This document shows positions 34,185 through 45,305 of a DNA stretch of 64,000 nucleotides, piece by piece. Below the pieces are notes generated by a model. The model was not told where the DNA came from, did no database searches, and saw only the letters and a list, made by a program, of their open reading frames with translations. The position numbers were made by a program, and so were the translations under genes. This DNA is from Endomychus coccineus. Its lineage: Eukaryota; Arthropoda; Insecta; Coleoptera; Endomychidae. How positions within the stretch are numbered: position 1 is the stretch's first letter; each line of letters opens with the position of its first letter. The stretch lies in NCBI GenBank assembly GCA_958510875.1, contig OY294068.1, positions 26,268,297 to 26,332,296 on the forward strand. The letters are read 5' to 3'.

Positions 34185-34289
34185 TTTACACAACACAACT
34201 AACAACAGTTAGTTTAGTCAGTTTTCTTTCGTTTCGATATCACTTCGTTCGTACCTAGTTCGAAGGTGTGTCTTAAACTGGGATCTCAA

Positions 34290-35750
34290 TCTCAAATAAT
34301 GACAGAAATTAATGGTCATGAACATACTTCAATCAAACTTCATGTTATAACTTATACAATTCCCTTACAATTACAGTACTTGGAGCTCAATTGTTTATTT
34401 TACATTGCAATCAAACTGCATTAATAATTATTTTAAATAATGTGACGTTTTACGGGTCGATTACCGCCTTTTCCAGTGGAAACGAAATATTTTTGTTAAA
34501 GACAAATTGATTTGATTTAAATTCTAAATTTACTTCACATCATGCTTTTATTAATCACAATCTTGATATTCATATAAGTAGTTTTTTACTTCTGTTAATC
34601 ACTTATTCGTCCCAGATAGTATATTTTTGGTATTCCTTCAAATATCAATGAAATACCTACTTATACACCATATAATCGAATTATGCTAAGTACGTACCTA
34701 CATGAAATTTGATAATTCCCAAATGGGTACCTATTGTGATTTTTTTATGATAAGACGAAAGGACCTTCTTGAAAATGACTACATTCGTTTTGATTTGCGA
34801 AGTACATGAATTTTACTAGCGCGGTTACTACCGATTTAATCTCTTTTGTTTTTCCTAAAAAGCTGTTAAGTACCTACTCATAGTGAAAGTATAGAACTAC
34901 TGAGAGTAAACAAACTAATTACCTTTACCTCTTCTTGTTTTAAGGTTCAATATTATCTGATTATCTGATGTGAGCTATATTCATGGCCAAATTTTGTGGG
35001 TACCGGAATATACGCGATGGCAAGAATTTCTAACGCCGTTGGTACTTCATATTGCCTCACCTAGGCAAAAGCAAGAAACTTATCTACCGATAAAACAGTA
35101 CATAATAATTGTCGCTATACTTCGTTTTTAATTAGATGCCATCCTCAAGGACCAATGAATCAATTTTATTTTATTTTATATCCTTTTGAAGAATAAACAA
35201 TTTTTAAGTAGAATTAAAATATTTTGTACTGCTGAATATTGATTGTGAAATCACTGAATAGGAAGTTAAAACTTGAATTTCAATAACTAATTAACTACCA
35301 GAAAATATTTCAAATATTATAAATCCAGCATACCCACCTGCTCACTATACCTATCAGATTGCCAATTTCTGGAAAAGTCTGAAGATTTTTTATTTGTATC
35401 TGTATATGGAAATTGCATTAAAATTGCCGGTGGATAGAAATATGATTTTATCTACACCCGTAAGATAAGAACTCCTTATCTCACTCATTTCGCGTGCGAT
35501 ACAGATTTTATTACAGCACGCGTTATTTTCATCTGACTGATTTCCAATCAATCAAATTAGATCAATAAAAAGATCAGATCTAATGTGGTTACCAAGAAAA
35601 TGAAGCGTTTCTAGTCTCAGACTAATATAATTAGTCTGAGTTTGTAGCCAATTTTTGAAACCGCCACATCTTTCTAAATTATTAGTTTCAATGTGCTGGT
35701 TTTCCCAATAAATAACGAATTATTTTGAAATTATAATTATCGTTTATATT
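34290..35750. other. AT-rich upstream/intergenic region
   Basis: I see no gene or paired repeat. It separates the putative first exon from the PLE-A fragment at 35755. Confidence 0.4.
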
Positions 35751-35754
35751 CCCT

Positions 35755-36010
35755 TTTACACATTAATGTTTTATAATTAAATTTTTCGTGTTTCGTTCGT
35801 TGTTGCGATGTAGACATTTTAAATTGAAATTAATGCTATACAGACGTTGAGTGCTTAATGCAATTAGGTTAAGGAATCCCCCGCTTTAATGACGTGAGTT
35901 AGTGTTCATACCAGATGATGATAGTAAGACCAAAACGTGAAACGTACTAAAGACGAAAATATATTTCACATATGTGTTAATGTGTCCTACTTCCCAATAA
36001 TTTACGTATA
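35755..36010 (+). mobile_element. PLE-A terminal-repeat fragment, strongly diverged
   Basis: Matches the 3' end of PLE-A in order (ttcgtgtttcgttcg, cgatgtagacattttaaatt, agacgaaaatat, ctacttcccaataattt). The ribozyme core is damaged: GATGATGATAG, and CAAAACG in place of CGAAACG. It is an older insertion than the others. Confidence 0.7.
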
Positions 36011-36852
36011 TTATAGAAACTGGAGTAGAGAAGGACCTGTATTTCAATCATAGACTTATCCTATAATAAATTTTTGCTTCCGATCATGAATTCACTTACC
36101 TGTTACCTCTATCACCAGAGACTGATTAATTGTCTCATTTTTATCATAGAATGTTTCTGATATGTATATTATATATAATTATAATCTTACAATAATTCTT
36201 TTCCGGAAATCTGGAGCCCAAATATTTCAGGAGCGTCTATTGTGTTATTTTTCAATGCCAAAACAAACCGTATTGAATAATTAATTCTAATCTATAATAT
36301 TGAAAAGATTCTGTACTTCCTACGCAAATTACTTCTTATCAATGAAAGAAATCGAAGAACTCTTTCAATTTGCCTTCATTTTAGTGACATCTAGCTGTAA
36401 GAAGATACACTGTGCTCTAAGATAAAAGAAAAAGAAAACTGTTTCAAATTATCAGTCAACATCTGGATTCACCGCAAAATTTTGTAGCCACTTGAATACA
36501 GAGCTCTTCTTTTTAAATTATTTAATTACAGGTCTCTACTTTGTATTGTATCTCCAGCCCATCTACACAAACCGTCTTTATAAATGGCTGTGCCTGTAAG
36601 TCCACCTATCATTACTAACACAAATCGACCAGTCTAGCACTCCCGATTGATATTTAACATTGATTTGTTTCTCGCAACCTTCTCTCTGAGCAAATCACAC
36701 AAACCAACCAACCGGCTGCGTAATTGATATCAAATACTCTCAAATAATCACACTTATCCACTAAAGATACTAATAAGATTCTTGACCCAGTATGAATTAT
36801 ATATAAAAATTCTCGGGAAATAGGTCACAATAACACTTTGTTTTAACTATTC

Positions 36853-36894
36853 GTCTTTACGTACGTTTCGGTCTCACGACCATCATCAGAAGAC
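36853..36894 (-). ncRNA. Hammerhead ribozyme, left arm of palindrome
   Basis: All elements described for 5075-5116 are identical here on the minus strand: GTCTT/AAGAC stem I, CTGATGA, GTGA-capped stem II, GAAA and ACGTACGT. Predicted cleavage follows the A opposite position 36858. Confidence 0.8.
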
Positions 36895-36911
36895 TCACTA
36901 TGTCATAGTGA

Positions 36912-36953
36912 GTCTTCTGATGATGGTCGTGAGACCGAAACGTACGTAAAGAC
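36912..36953 (+). ncRNA. Hammerhead ribozyme, right arm of palindrome
   Basis: Exact mirror of 36853-36894. A transcript through the element would contain this ribozyme preceded by its own antisense, so the long hairpin would compete with ribozyme folding. Confidence 0.8.
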
Positions 36954-37020
36954 GAATAGTTAAAACAAAGTGTTATTGTGACCTATTTCCCGAGAATTTT
37001 TATATATAACTAAAGATACT

Positions 37021-37089
37021 GTTACAGTACTGAGGACCTATCTGCTACCAAGTAACCATCATCAGAGTAAACAGTAGTTTACTCTGATG
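37021..37089 (-). repeat. PLE-C terminal-repeat fragment with small inverted pair
   Basis: The minus strand reads ctctgatgatggttacttgg, a PLE-type ribozyme start, next to catcagagtaaac/gtttactctgatg (37060-37072 and 37077-37089), an inverted pair with a 4-bp loop. Together with cttatccactaa at 36752-36763 it aligns with the flanks of PLE-A at 46248. Confidence 0.5.
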
Positions 37090-37099
37090 TTGCTGTTGA

Positions 37100-38260
37100 T
37101 TATTTCTTATTTATAGTGTTGTAGTATATCCACAGTGTGAAATCCTTAATAGTTTATTTGCTGTTTAAATCTATGGTTGATATACGATGAAGATCTATTT
37201 TGCCGAGAAGCTATTAGGTAAGAGCCATGCATCTCACTCCTTTAATAATATATAAAGAAGGAACATCAATCAAGGGCAAGGAAAATCAATCAATTACAAA
37301 AACAAATTTTCAAATAACCTACCTGTCTACTATTACCAAAATATATAGAAATTTAAAATAAACTAGCCCGTAAAAAATGCCGCTGAAGTTTCGAAATCTG
37401 GAAACAAAATGCATATCCGGGAATTTAACAACCTAGGCCACAACCATCTATGAAGGTTTTACATTGAGTTAGGTATATCAACTCTCAACTGTTAATTCGC
37501 TCACCGCTACAACCATATATTAACAATATGGGTGAGAGACATGGCACTTCCCGATTAGTCGCTTATCTATTTTGAAGATATAATCTTTGAACGAGTTTGA
37601 ATTCCAAGGTTTAACTACAGGCCATAGAAATAAGATTTTCTTGGTAAATTCCATTGTTTCACAATCAGAAGAATCCTTGCTTTAGTTGATGCCATGCGTA
37701 TACTCTTAAACATTCTAGGTTTAATTCAAATGCCCTATCTTATTGATAAATTCTCTATGATGTTGTTCAATGTGACAAGACAAAACGTAACATTTGTCAT
37801 TTGACTTTCATAGAGCTCTATTTACCATTAACGGACCTTTGAATAAGCAGACATAGCGAAAAGCGTAACATATCCTTGTTCTGACTTCAATTATCAAATA
37901 GGTTTACGTTTCTAACTCGATAATTTATCATTATTCATTTTCTGAGGAGATGACTCACGTGATGTAAGCAATAAGTTTTAGCTCCCTAATATGTGTGATA
38001 ATATTGATTGTTTCTTTAATTAAAAGAACTAGATGCAAGAGAAGAGATTGTAGTAGCTGTTATGTGAATTGTAGTAACCAATCTATGGGGATACTCAACG
38101 TACAAAACGTAAAGCTAAAAAAATCCGTTGTGCGTTGTATAACTTGTACACAGATTCCTAGATCTTTATTGAAATATGTATTACGTATTTCCACAGTAGT
38201 CTCAGGATAAAGCTAGTTGATCCATAATATGGAGATATTATATACTGTGGTTCAATCAGT
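37100..38260. other. Region without recognisable gene
   Basis: A Cys-rich 71-codon frame at 37995-38210 shows no spaced zinc motif that I can match. No other feature is seen. Confidence 0.35.
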
Positions 38261-38266
38261 TGAAAC

Positions 38267-38700
38267 CACGGTCGTACATACAGGTCTGGGAACTCGTATG
38301 TTTGACATGAGTCTCTTACATGTCACCAAACTCGTAGTCCCTCGCTCAGCCACCAGCTGGCGCTTGGATCGAAGTATGACAACAATCACATTATTAAGTA
38401 AAATAATTTTTCTCGTAACGCAATATTTACTATTCTGATTTGAGAGAGGAATAGAACTGTTACTCTTGCCAAAATGTGTTACTCACCTTAAAAATAACTT
38501 CCCCTTTTTCGTTATACATGCTCGCACACATAAAAGACCTCGTTAAAACGATTTCTATCCGAAATCGCAAGCATCCACTTTTTTCGCATTTTCGCATCTT
38601 TCGGCGCTTTAAAAACAGAAGTTTCTTGCCTTAAATTTGTGTACCCCGTTTTGCATTTCGGCGCAATGCACGGTTTCATAATTTTTTTCCAAACTGAAAT
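38267..38700 (-). pseudogene. P-element-like THAP transposon, truncated copy
   Basis: The minus strand encodes a THAP-type zinc finger: KPCIAPKCKTGY (first Cys pair), SVFKAPKDAKMRKKWMLAI (the conserved Pro and Trp) and VCEH near the end. A frameshift/stop follows. The left end, cacggtcgtacatacaggtc at 38267, is the same terminal repeat as the element at 39358-39913. The end upstream of the THAP domain is missing beyond about 38700. THAP domains bind DNA in P-element transposases. Confidence 0.8.
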
Positions 38701-38839
38701 GTTGGAAACCAGATCAGCCTAAAAGAAAACATTCTGTTGGATCTGTCAAATTTCCATTTTAGTTTTGCAGTGTTATCTCTTGCATTAATTATTAGAGTAA
38801 TAATCAGCTTTCCAACTGATTACCAATGTAGCTACTGAC

Positions 38840-39180
38840 TCGCACTAGGTGTCAGGAAAGACCTCACGAGTCGAAGAATTCCACATCGCCGTCAAATAGA
38901 GAAATGAATTTGCATAGAAAGAGCTCGGTAGATATCGAGTTTCACAATGATGTTGTGACCAGCCAGAGCTCGTCTTGTCTACCTCCCTGGAATCGTTCTT
39001 GGTGGAAAAACTGGAGAGATTTCCGATGATCGCCGACCATGGATATATCTATATAAAAGAGAAATATCACCAACCTTCTATTATATGTTCCTAGTTCTCG
39101 AGAGGTCAATGAATTCGTAACGAAATAGCTCTTTTCAGAATAGAATCTAAAACATTCAGTGTATGTTTGTGAGCTGATAT
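38840..39180 (-). pseudogene. LINE RT C-terminal fragment
   Basis: Pieces such as the tcaatgaattcgtaac and gatatatctatataaaagag blocks match the ends of the LINEs at 23179 and 24222 (SLxHRRKVGDLSLFYRYxHxRC region). The frame is fully broken. Confidence 0.55.
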
Positions 39181-39357
39181 TTGCAAATTATTTTGTTCCA
39201 TTGTCTTAGACAATGTTTCCTATTCAGAAATCAAGACGCTACAAAAGTGGCAAACTAACAATTAAGAAAAGTTACGTACCTAGTTTGGCGGGGAAAATTC
39301 GAATGAATTCTATGGCAGATGTCGTTCGGCTACAAAGTAGTATTATTTAATTAGAAC

Positions 39358-39913
39358 CACGGTCGTACATACAGGTCTGGAAACTCGGGGCTGTTTCCTA
39401 TGTGAGAAGTGAGTCCGCTAAGCGTCGTCTGTCGCGTAGTAGCAAAAGTCGTCGTCACTTAAGAATATTCTCTGACAACTGTCAGTTGACTTGTAAACAC
39501 AAGGAATACCTGCGTTTTTAGAAAAAAATTACGAAATCGTGCATTGTGCCGAAATGCAAAACGGGGTACAAAAGTGTAAAGCAAGAAACTTCTGTTTTTA
39601 AAGTGCCAAAAGATGCGGAAATGCGTTAAAGGTGGATGCTTGCGATTCCGGATAGAAATCGTTTTAACGAGGTCTTTTGTGCGCGTCATGTATAACGAAA
39701 AAGGGGAAGTTATTTTTAAGGTGAGTAATACATTTTGACAAGAGTAACAGTTCTATTCCTCTCTCAAATCAGAATACTTACTAACACTGCTTGCGATTCC
39801 GGAAAGAAATCGTTTTACGCTAGCTAGTGGCTGAGCGAGAGACTACGAGTTTGGCGACGCGTAAGAGACTCATGTCAAACATACGATTCGCCAGACCTGT
39901 ATGTACGACCGTG
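39358..39913 (+). mobile_element. P-element-like THAP element with 8-bp target duplication
   Basis: Ends cacggtcgtacatacaggtc and its reverse complement, flanked by attagaac on both sides (39350-39357 and 39914-39921). An 8-bp duplication and a THAP domain both fit P elements. Inside, 39535-39700 reads KSCIVPKCKTGYKSVKQETS, VFKVPKDAEMR, a TAA, then RWMLAIPDRNRFNEVF and ARH. The finger has an in-frame stop and a Cys-to-Ala/Arg change in its end. A splice-donor-like GGTGAGTA follows at 39719. The 31-bp string around cttgcgattccgga is duplicated (39639 and 39790). No catalytic domain remains. Confidence 0.85.
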
Positions 39914-40369
39914 ATTAGAACTATATTCATATATTCTTTTGTTTCTAATTCTCTTACATTGGTGTCGCCATCTGGCGCACCCAAGTAGTCTCACAATCTC
40001 CATAACTTTTGCAAAGTTAGAGAAATCTGTTAATGTGATACATTGCTTGATTTCTTAGTGGGACATAATAATATAATAATAACAATATTCATTCAGGTGT
40101 AAAACTCATTGATACAAAAAAATTAACATAAAATAAAAAAGAAAATTAATTCAACTGTTGATGTTCATGAAAGTGCAGCAGATATTATATGTATACATTA
40201 GGAATTGATTCACCCTAAGAATTAAGTCAAATAAAAATCGATTTAAATGAGAATATAAACATAAATCAAAATCATATAGTCCTTTGCATCCATTAGTTAA
40301 AAAATTCGGTGAAATGGACTTTTTAGTCATATTTGTTAATTATAATATGTGTGGATCAATTAATTCGTG

Positions 40370-41935
40370 CACCCTACTCCGCTTATTAATTACGAAGCAA
40401 TTATTTTTTGACTTGGATTTCAAAAGTTTTGATTGAGAGTGACTTATTTTTTATATTATCTGGAAGTGAGTTATATAACCTTGATGACTAGTAAGTATGA
40501 CATCTTTCACCTATTGTTTTTCCAGCAACAGTGGTTTTTGATAGTAATTTTGTAGCACCTCTAGTTGAATATTAATGTTCTACTTATGGTAACGAGTTTT
40601 ATTTTTGTGATGGTAAGTAACAACATTTAAAAAGTATATTTGTCTATTGTCTAATATCTAACATCTTGGTTTCAGAAAAGAGTAGTTTTCAGGGATATCT
40701 TTTGTCTTTATAGTTCATTATTAAAAAAAAACAGTTTTTGTAAAATTGACAGCTTTTTCAAATGAGTATCAGCCAGACCACCAGAACTCAATTCTCTGTA
40801 TGGCCAACAAGATTCTAGGATTCTACTAAAGCAGATTCTACTCATACGCGACATACCTAATATTTTTCTGAAATATTCAAGTTTGTACTAGAGATGCCAC
40901 GAATATTCGGCTACCATTTGGTATTCGGCCACATTTTTTTTATTATTCGGTATTCGGCCGAATACCCATTCAATACCGAATACCAAATTATGGAAAAGAA
41001 TACTCAGAACAATTTTCATTTTAATAAAAAATTAGCATATTTAATACCTAAACTCTATCAGTGGTAAGTTATGATGAATGAAAACATTTTTGTCAGCATT
41101 TGTTGATCAAACTAAGCAAACAGTTAAAAATTTAATTTGATGTAACAATCAACAAATAATGCGCGTTGTGACAAGACATACTCGCAAATGAAACAAATTA
41201 CCGAAAGCACTTCAATGATGCAGGTCGGAACATGTCGCCCGCGAAATATACTAAGCGTCGCCGAATACTCGGCCGACGAATAGTCGGCGTTCCGGCCGAG
41301 ATCCTTGCCGAAGATTCGGTATTCGGTATTCGGCAAAATCCCTATTCGTGGCACCTCTAGTTTGTACAGGATACTTCTAGAAGTATGTATACAATTGTCA
41401 ATATGATAGTTCCATTTCAAATGACTATTGATATACCCAAGTATTTAATGCATTCTGACCTTTTTACTTTGTTTTCAGATTTGAGATATTTAATAATTAA
41501 CTCTTTATATTGTCGTAAGCTATTTTTATAAGAACCAAATGTTAAAAATGTAGTTTTTTCAGAATTTATTGTTGAGTGCATATGACTAAACTAATCTAGT
41601 ATCTTAATAATATTCATTTCTATTTGTTATTTTAGGGTTTCCCAAGATGCAGATTGATAGAAGATAGTCGTGTCATCGGCAAAACTTTGGATTTCTCCAC
41701 GGCAAGCCAGGGTAAGTAAATTATTAAGTTATATTACAAAGAAAATAGGTTCTAAGACTGTATTCTATTTTTCTCTCATTACCTGTTTCAGTTTTAATTT
41801 GTACCGATTTGCTAAATAGCTTCTAATTAGTTAATACGCATTTCTTCTGAATCCTATATCCTCCATAGTCTCTAACTATTCATAGATGGCGTGAGATATT
41901 TTGGTCTTTTTACCACGTTGTAGACTGGTTATGAC
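40370..41935 (-). pseudogene. LINE ORF2 remnant split by a hAT MITE
   Basis: From 41935 on the minus strand: SHAIYE and LETMEDIGFRRNAL (post-motif-A region), VLEPIFFVI then LNNLLTLACRGEIQSFADDT with the catalytic FADD at about 41680, FYQSASWE, and YINSHLKWNYHIDNCIHTSR at about 41400. After the insert come LEYFRKILG, IWGGLADTHLKKLSILQKL-type debris and a 3' region to about 40370. It belongs to a non-LTR family different from that at 23-25 kb. It carries several stops. Confidence 0.85.
40889..41359. mobile_element. hAT MITE with 8-bp target duplication
   Basis: The inverted ends are tagagatgccacgaata and tagaggtgccacgaatagg. The 8-mer gtttgtac flanks both (40881-40888, 41360-41367). TAGRGRTG ends plus 8-bp duplications are classical for hAT. 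The interior is rich in tattcgg repeats, and the rest is non-coding. Removing it restores the LINE frame. Confidence 0.92.
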
Positions 41936-42129
41936 TGCCTTCAACAGAGTTCCTTCTACTGAAGGAACTCTGTCGTTACTACGTTGCTAAACGATGCCTG
42001 GAACTATAGGTTTGTCACGTTACAGATCGATCTGGTCTAGAAATATCTTATCAGAACTACTTTATCCTCAAAGTACCAGTAGAAATCCAACTTTAGAAAT
42101 GAAATGCAAAAACTAATTTACTTAAGAAA

Positions 42130-42135
42130 TTTATT
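42130..42135 (-). terminator. Poly(A) signal of RPB8 gene
   Basis: AATAAA on the minus strand begins 22 bases after the stop codon of the RPB8 exon, a compact but normal arrangement for a housekeeping gene. Confidence 0.75.
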
Positions 42136-42156
42136 CGAAAAGCATGACAAATTTTT

Positions 42157-42274
42157 TTACATAAAGATCTTCTTCATCAACAAATACATGTGTTGATCCA
42201 CTTCGAAACTGTGTAGATTGTTAGCATCTCCTTGTAACCTCATAAGAAGTCCGCCGAAAGAAACATATGCTGCC
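42157..42274 (-). CDS. Polr2H: RNA polymerase subunit RPB8, last coding exon
   Basis: After a good acceptor (tattttcttttccag) the exon encodes [20 protein letters not shown] then [18 protein letters not shown] and a stop. This is the highly conserved C-terminus of RPB8 (RPABC3), a small subunit shared by nuclear RNA polymerases I, II and [17 protein letters not shown] is diagnostic. The exon starts in phase 2. The normal family length is about 150 residues, so roughly the first 110 must lie in exons at higher coordinates. I could not find them in this window, so the introns may be long or filled by transposons. Sequence is intact. It could also be an isolated processed fragment, but the acceptor argues against that. 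Confidence 0.88.
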
Positions 42275-44500
42275 CTGGAAAAGAAAATATTGTTAGATAA
42301 ATAATATAAGGTTATAACAATGAGAATATTCTCAATATTTCCTCTCATCAGAGCTTTTGGAATCTAAATTAGACCCTTATGGGGAAATCACCATTATCTT
42401 TTCAGTTGAAGATAATAATGAAAACCAAACTTCATAGGAAGAGACCCACCCAAGATATTGCATTATTCAAAAGTATTCTCAGTTCACATCAATGAAATAC
42501 TTAAATATACAATAAGCAAGAAGGTGAGTCATCCCATAATCTCCTTCCTCTTTCTCAAGGGAAGGAGAAAGCGAGGAAGTGAAAATGAATGGGAGATACA
42601 AGAGCAGGACAACAACAGAACTCCGCTTACAGACAAGAATGATGTGAGAAGCTGGCACTACAGTTTTCTGGATGTTTAATACCACGAAACCTATCTACCA
42701 ATTGATTCGCGGGCTGAAATTATTAGTTCACGATTCAAAGAAAACTAGTGTTATGTTTCGTTCATAAAACATACTGTAAATAAACTTTATTTGAAGCTGC
42801 AGCAAAACAAATACAGCTAGTTTGTTTGCCGGGAATGAAACGCTGGAAGGAACAAGCTTTATTTGTTTCGGTTCACTGCAGCTTGGAGTTGAATATAGTT
42901 TAGGACTAGATCTTTCTGTAGAGTTACCATTTACCGTCAAATACAGTACACAGTAATATTTCCGCATTTGTACTGTAATGAAGAAACTGCTATGTATCAT
43001 TCTATAAATTAATGAACCTACAAAGAGTATTACTCTGGCAAAACCTAAAGAAACTTCTTTAAATTAATCAGGGATAGAGTATTCAAGTATTCCAGGTTGT
43101 AATAAAATATTTTTCGCTGAACTCGGTGTCTGTATTAGTAATACAGAATAGCATATGTTATTTTAAAGATGATATGATTCCGATTTGGAAATTATAGATA
43201 AATAGAAAAATTCCATTTGTTCACAGTTCTCCTTAGATCCTCTTGATTTTCTCGTAGAAAAGCAGTAAGTAAAAGGGCTGTATGGATAGTGGCCGTGATA
43301 TACAACACAACCAGCTAACCACACTGCCATCGCACCTACAGCATAGGTCTTCATCATATTGGTCTTGTACGCTGGATTGGAATCTTCATTTCCTTTGAGA
43401 GACTATCAATTCCCGATATAAATGAAATAAATGCACACTATTAACCTAACATATGAAACATGATATTCTTCGAGTCTAACGCCTATGAAATTAGATGTGT
43501 TGTTTCTGTTTTATTGCAATTGGAAGCCCCATGGGATTGTTTCAGGAATTTAGAACATATTTCAATCAAGTTTGAAAAAGCTGGGAAGTATTATATTCCG
43601 ATTTTCTAAGTCATATGTTTTATTATCAATAATTGATAAAAATACCAAAGTAAAACAGCAAAACGGTCGAAAACTACCATTTCATAATAATTTTAATAGA
43701 TAAAGTTATACATGTCTTCTTGGCACACTTGAAAATCAGGACTAAAACTTGTCTACTGTCTTGATTTGTGTAAATGTAACTGGAAATTTGAGAACCACAT
43801 TTATAGAATTTTAAATGGAATGTAGGAGAGAATGCAATAGGGCAGGGCTTTATATACCATCGGCGTGCGCTCCATGGAAGCAAGGGAAACATTCTTTATA
43901 TGTATCTAGTTCATACGATACGTGATGTTTATTTATTTTGACTTCGCAATAATATATTCAAATATTGACCGTCTCACTCTAATTCCGTTTACCGAACGAT
44001 TCTACCGCTATCGTCGCTAAACGCCGTTTATTAGTAATAGTAACTCGATACCGGCGGATCGCTGGTGGAGTAGGAGTTGGTCGTTGGAAGCATATCAACA
44101 TATTGCTAGTGCTAGGCAAATTATTCGAGCTAGAACGGCAATCTGAGTTCTAGGATTTAGAAGTTTGCAGTAAGTTTAACGCTGTTTTAAGTAGGCTTGG
44201 AAGCAACATTAAAATTATTTTTTACAAGTTATACGTTATAGTTATGAAGCCATCCGAATAGTCCAGGTCTGATTGTTCTTCACTAAATAAAAAGTTTTCT
44301 ACGCATAATTTGATTATGCTACTAAGACTATTAAAAAAAATGAAACGTGTGGCACTCGGGGACTGCCGCGGTAAAGCTATTGCATACCACTACGCCACTG
44401 GGAAAAGTTGGGCAGAAAAACATCCACTACCCCTTCAAAATCTTCACGAATTATGAGTAAAAAAGAGTATCATCTTGATCTCTATGAAGAGTATTCTGTG
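42275..44500. other. Presumed RPB8 intron or upstream region
   Basis: The splice acceptor of the RPB8 exon is at its left edge. I looked for the preceding exon (the YVMYGKVYRIEG region) and did not find it. A minus frame at 43163-43402 with one hydrophobic segment (AVGAMAVWLAGCVVYHG) is open but unassigned. Confidence 0.4.
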
Positions 44501-44505
44501 ACAAG

Positions 44506-44543
44506 CATAGATAACTCTACTACCGGTAGTAGAGTTATCTATG
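44506..44543. mobile_element. 38-bp perfect palindrome with 8-bp target duplication
   Basis: Two 19-bp arms (catagataactctactacc and its complement) abut with no interior. The 8-mer gtgacaag flanks both sides (44498-44505 and 44544-44551). The surrounding sequence aligns with the P-like element at 39455-39503, which reads through this point without the palindrome. It thus looks like two transposon ends joined and inserted with an 8-bp staggered cut. Confidence 0.7.
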
Positions 44544-44570
44544 GTGACAAGTGTCAGTTGACTTATAAAC

Positions 44571-45250
44571 ACAATTTTATACGAAAGTTTTAACGTTCAG
44601 ATCTCGATAGCGCTTCCGGCTCCGGAATTTTCACGTGGCCTATCGAAATTAGAAGGTTCGAATTGTATAAAAACACAATTGCATGAACGCCAGACGTCTT
44701 ATGTAATTAGCTACGAACGTAATCATTTTGACATATCCTCGAGGAGCTCGCTGCGCGTAAGTTAGAGTTTATACATTTTACCTCAATTTTGTTAATTTGG
44801 GGCCGTTTCGAACCCCGTGCGGCCGGCGCCATTTATAATAAATTATTTTGGGCTATGGGCCGCTAGCTTTTACCCTCTTTCGGTATAATCAAGTTAGTTT
44901 AAGTTAGAAAATTCCCTTCCGTACGTCGCATGTCAGATGCTAGTAGGTGACAGCTGAGAATACCTCAAACTGTTTTAATTAAATTTTCCTATTTAATTGA
45001 CATTTTGGGGCCCGAGACTATGCTATTTAGTTGGCCCCGTTCATAAACTAACGACATGGAGTGAAAACCGCATGCGAAAAGTCCTCGTTAAGACGTTCTA
45101 TGTACCGTAAATTTGCACTTTTCTAACTCGCGAGCTACGCGCTTCTCACGTGAACGTCATTCGATTTATCGAAAATTAACCAATTCAAAACAGTTTTCGA
45201 CCCACTTTGGGGCTATCACGACCTTTTAAAAGGTTCAAAGTTAACATTTC
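44571..45250 (+). repeat. 0.65-kb interspersed repeat, copy 2
   Basis: Matches 12310-12980 without the flanking ccgggatat inverted repeats of that element. Its left neighbour (tgtcagttgacttataaacaca) matches the P-like element at 39480-39501. Confidence 0.75.
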
Positions 45251-45305
45251 GACAATTTTAAGCTCGGCCGGGCTACATGGTAGGCGGAGTGGTGGGTCTT
45301 AGGAT

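Larger units (their letters stand above)
36772..37008. mobile_element. PLE-A minimal palindromic element
   Basis: Two 106-bp arms (36797-36902 and 36904-37009) are exact inverted copies around the single base T36903. Each arm is a PLE-A end with a full hammerhead ribozyme. Left of the palindrome is the 25-bp PLE-A tail (ataagattcttgaccc). The 12-mer actaaagatact flanks the unit at 36760-36771 and 37009-37020. The element has no coding sequence, so it would rely on enzymes from other PLE copies. Exact arm identity suggests very recent origin, or formation by copying one end into a snap-back. Confidence 0.9.

Noticed and set aside
36235..36370. Possible RT fragment (ttcaatgccaaaacaaa resembles PLE RT minus strand)
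   Set aside because: Only one short block matches, and the adjoining frames give no RT motif.
41950..41980. Hairpin acagagttccttc-tact-gaaggaactctgt
   Set aside because: It is a clean inverted repeat, but without a flanking duplication or similar copies it cannot be called a mobile element.
43163..43402. Minus frame with an acceptor-like gatag and a hydrophobic segment
   Set aside because: No polypyrimidine tract, no recognised domain, and it does not match the RPB8 sequence expected upstream of the exon at 42157.
44340..44405. tRNA- or SINE-like string (ctgccgcggtaaagctattg)
   Set aside because: No A/B box pair or cloverleaf could be drawn, and there is no second full copy in the window.
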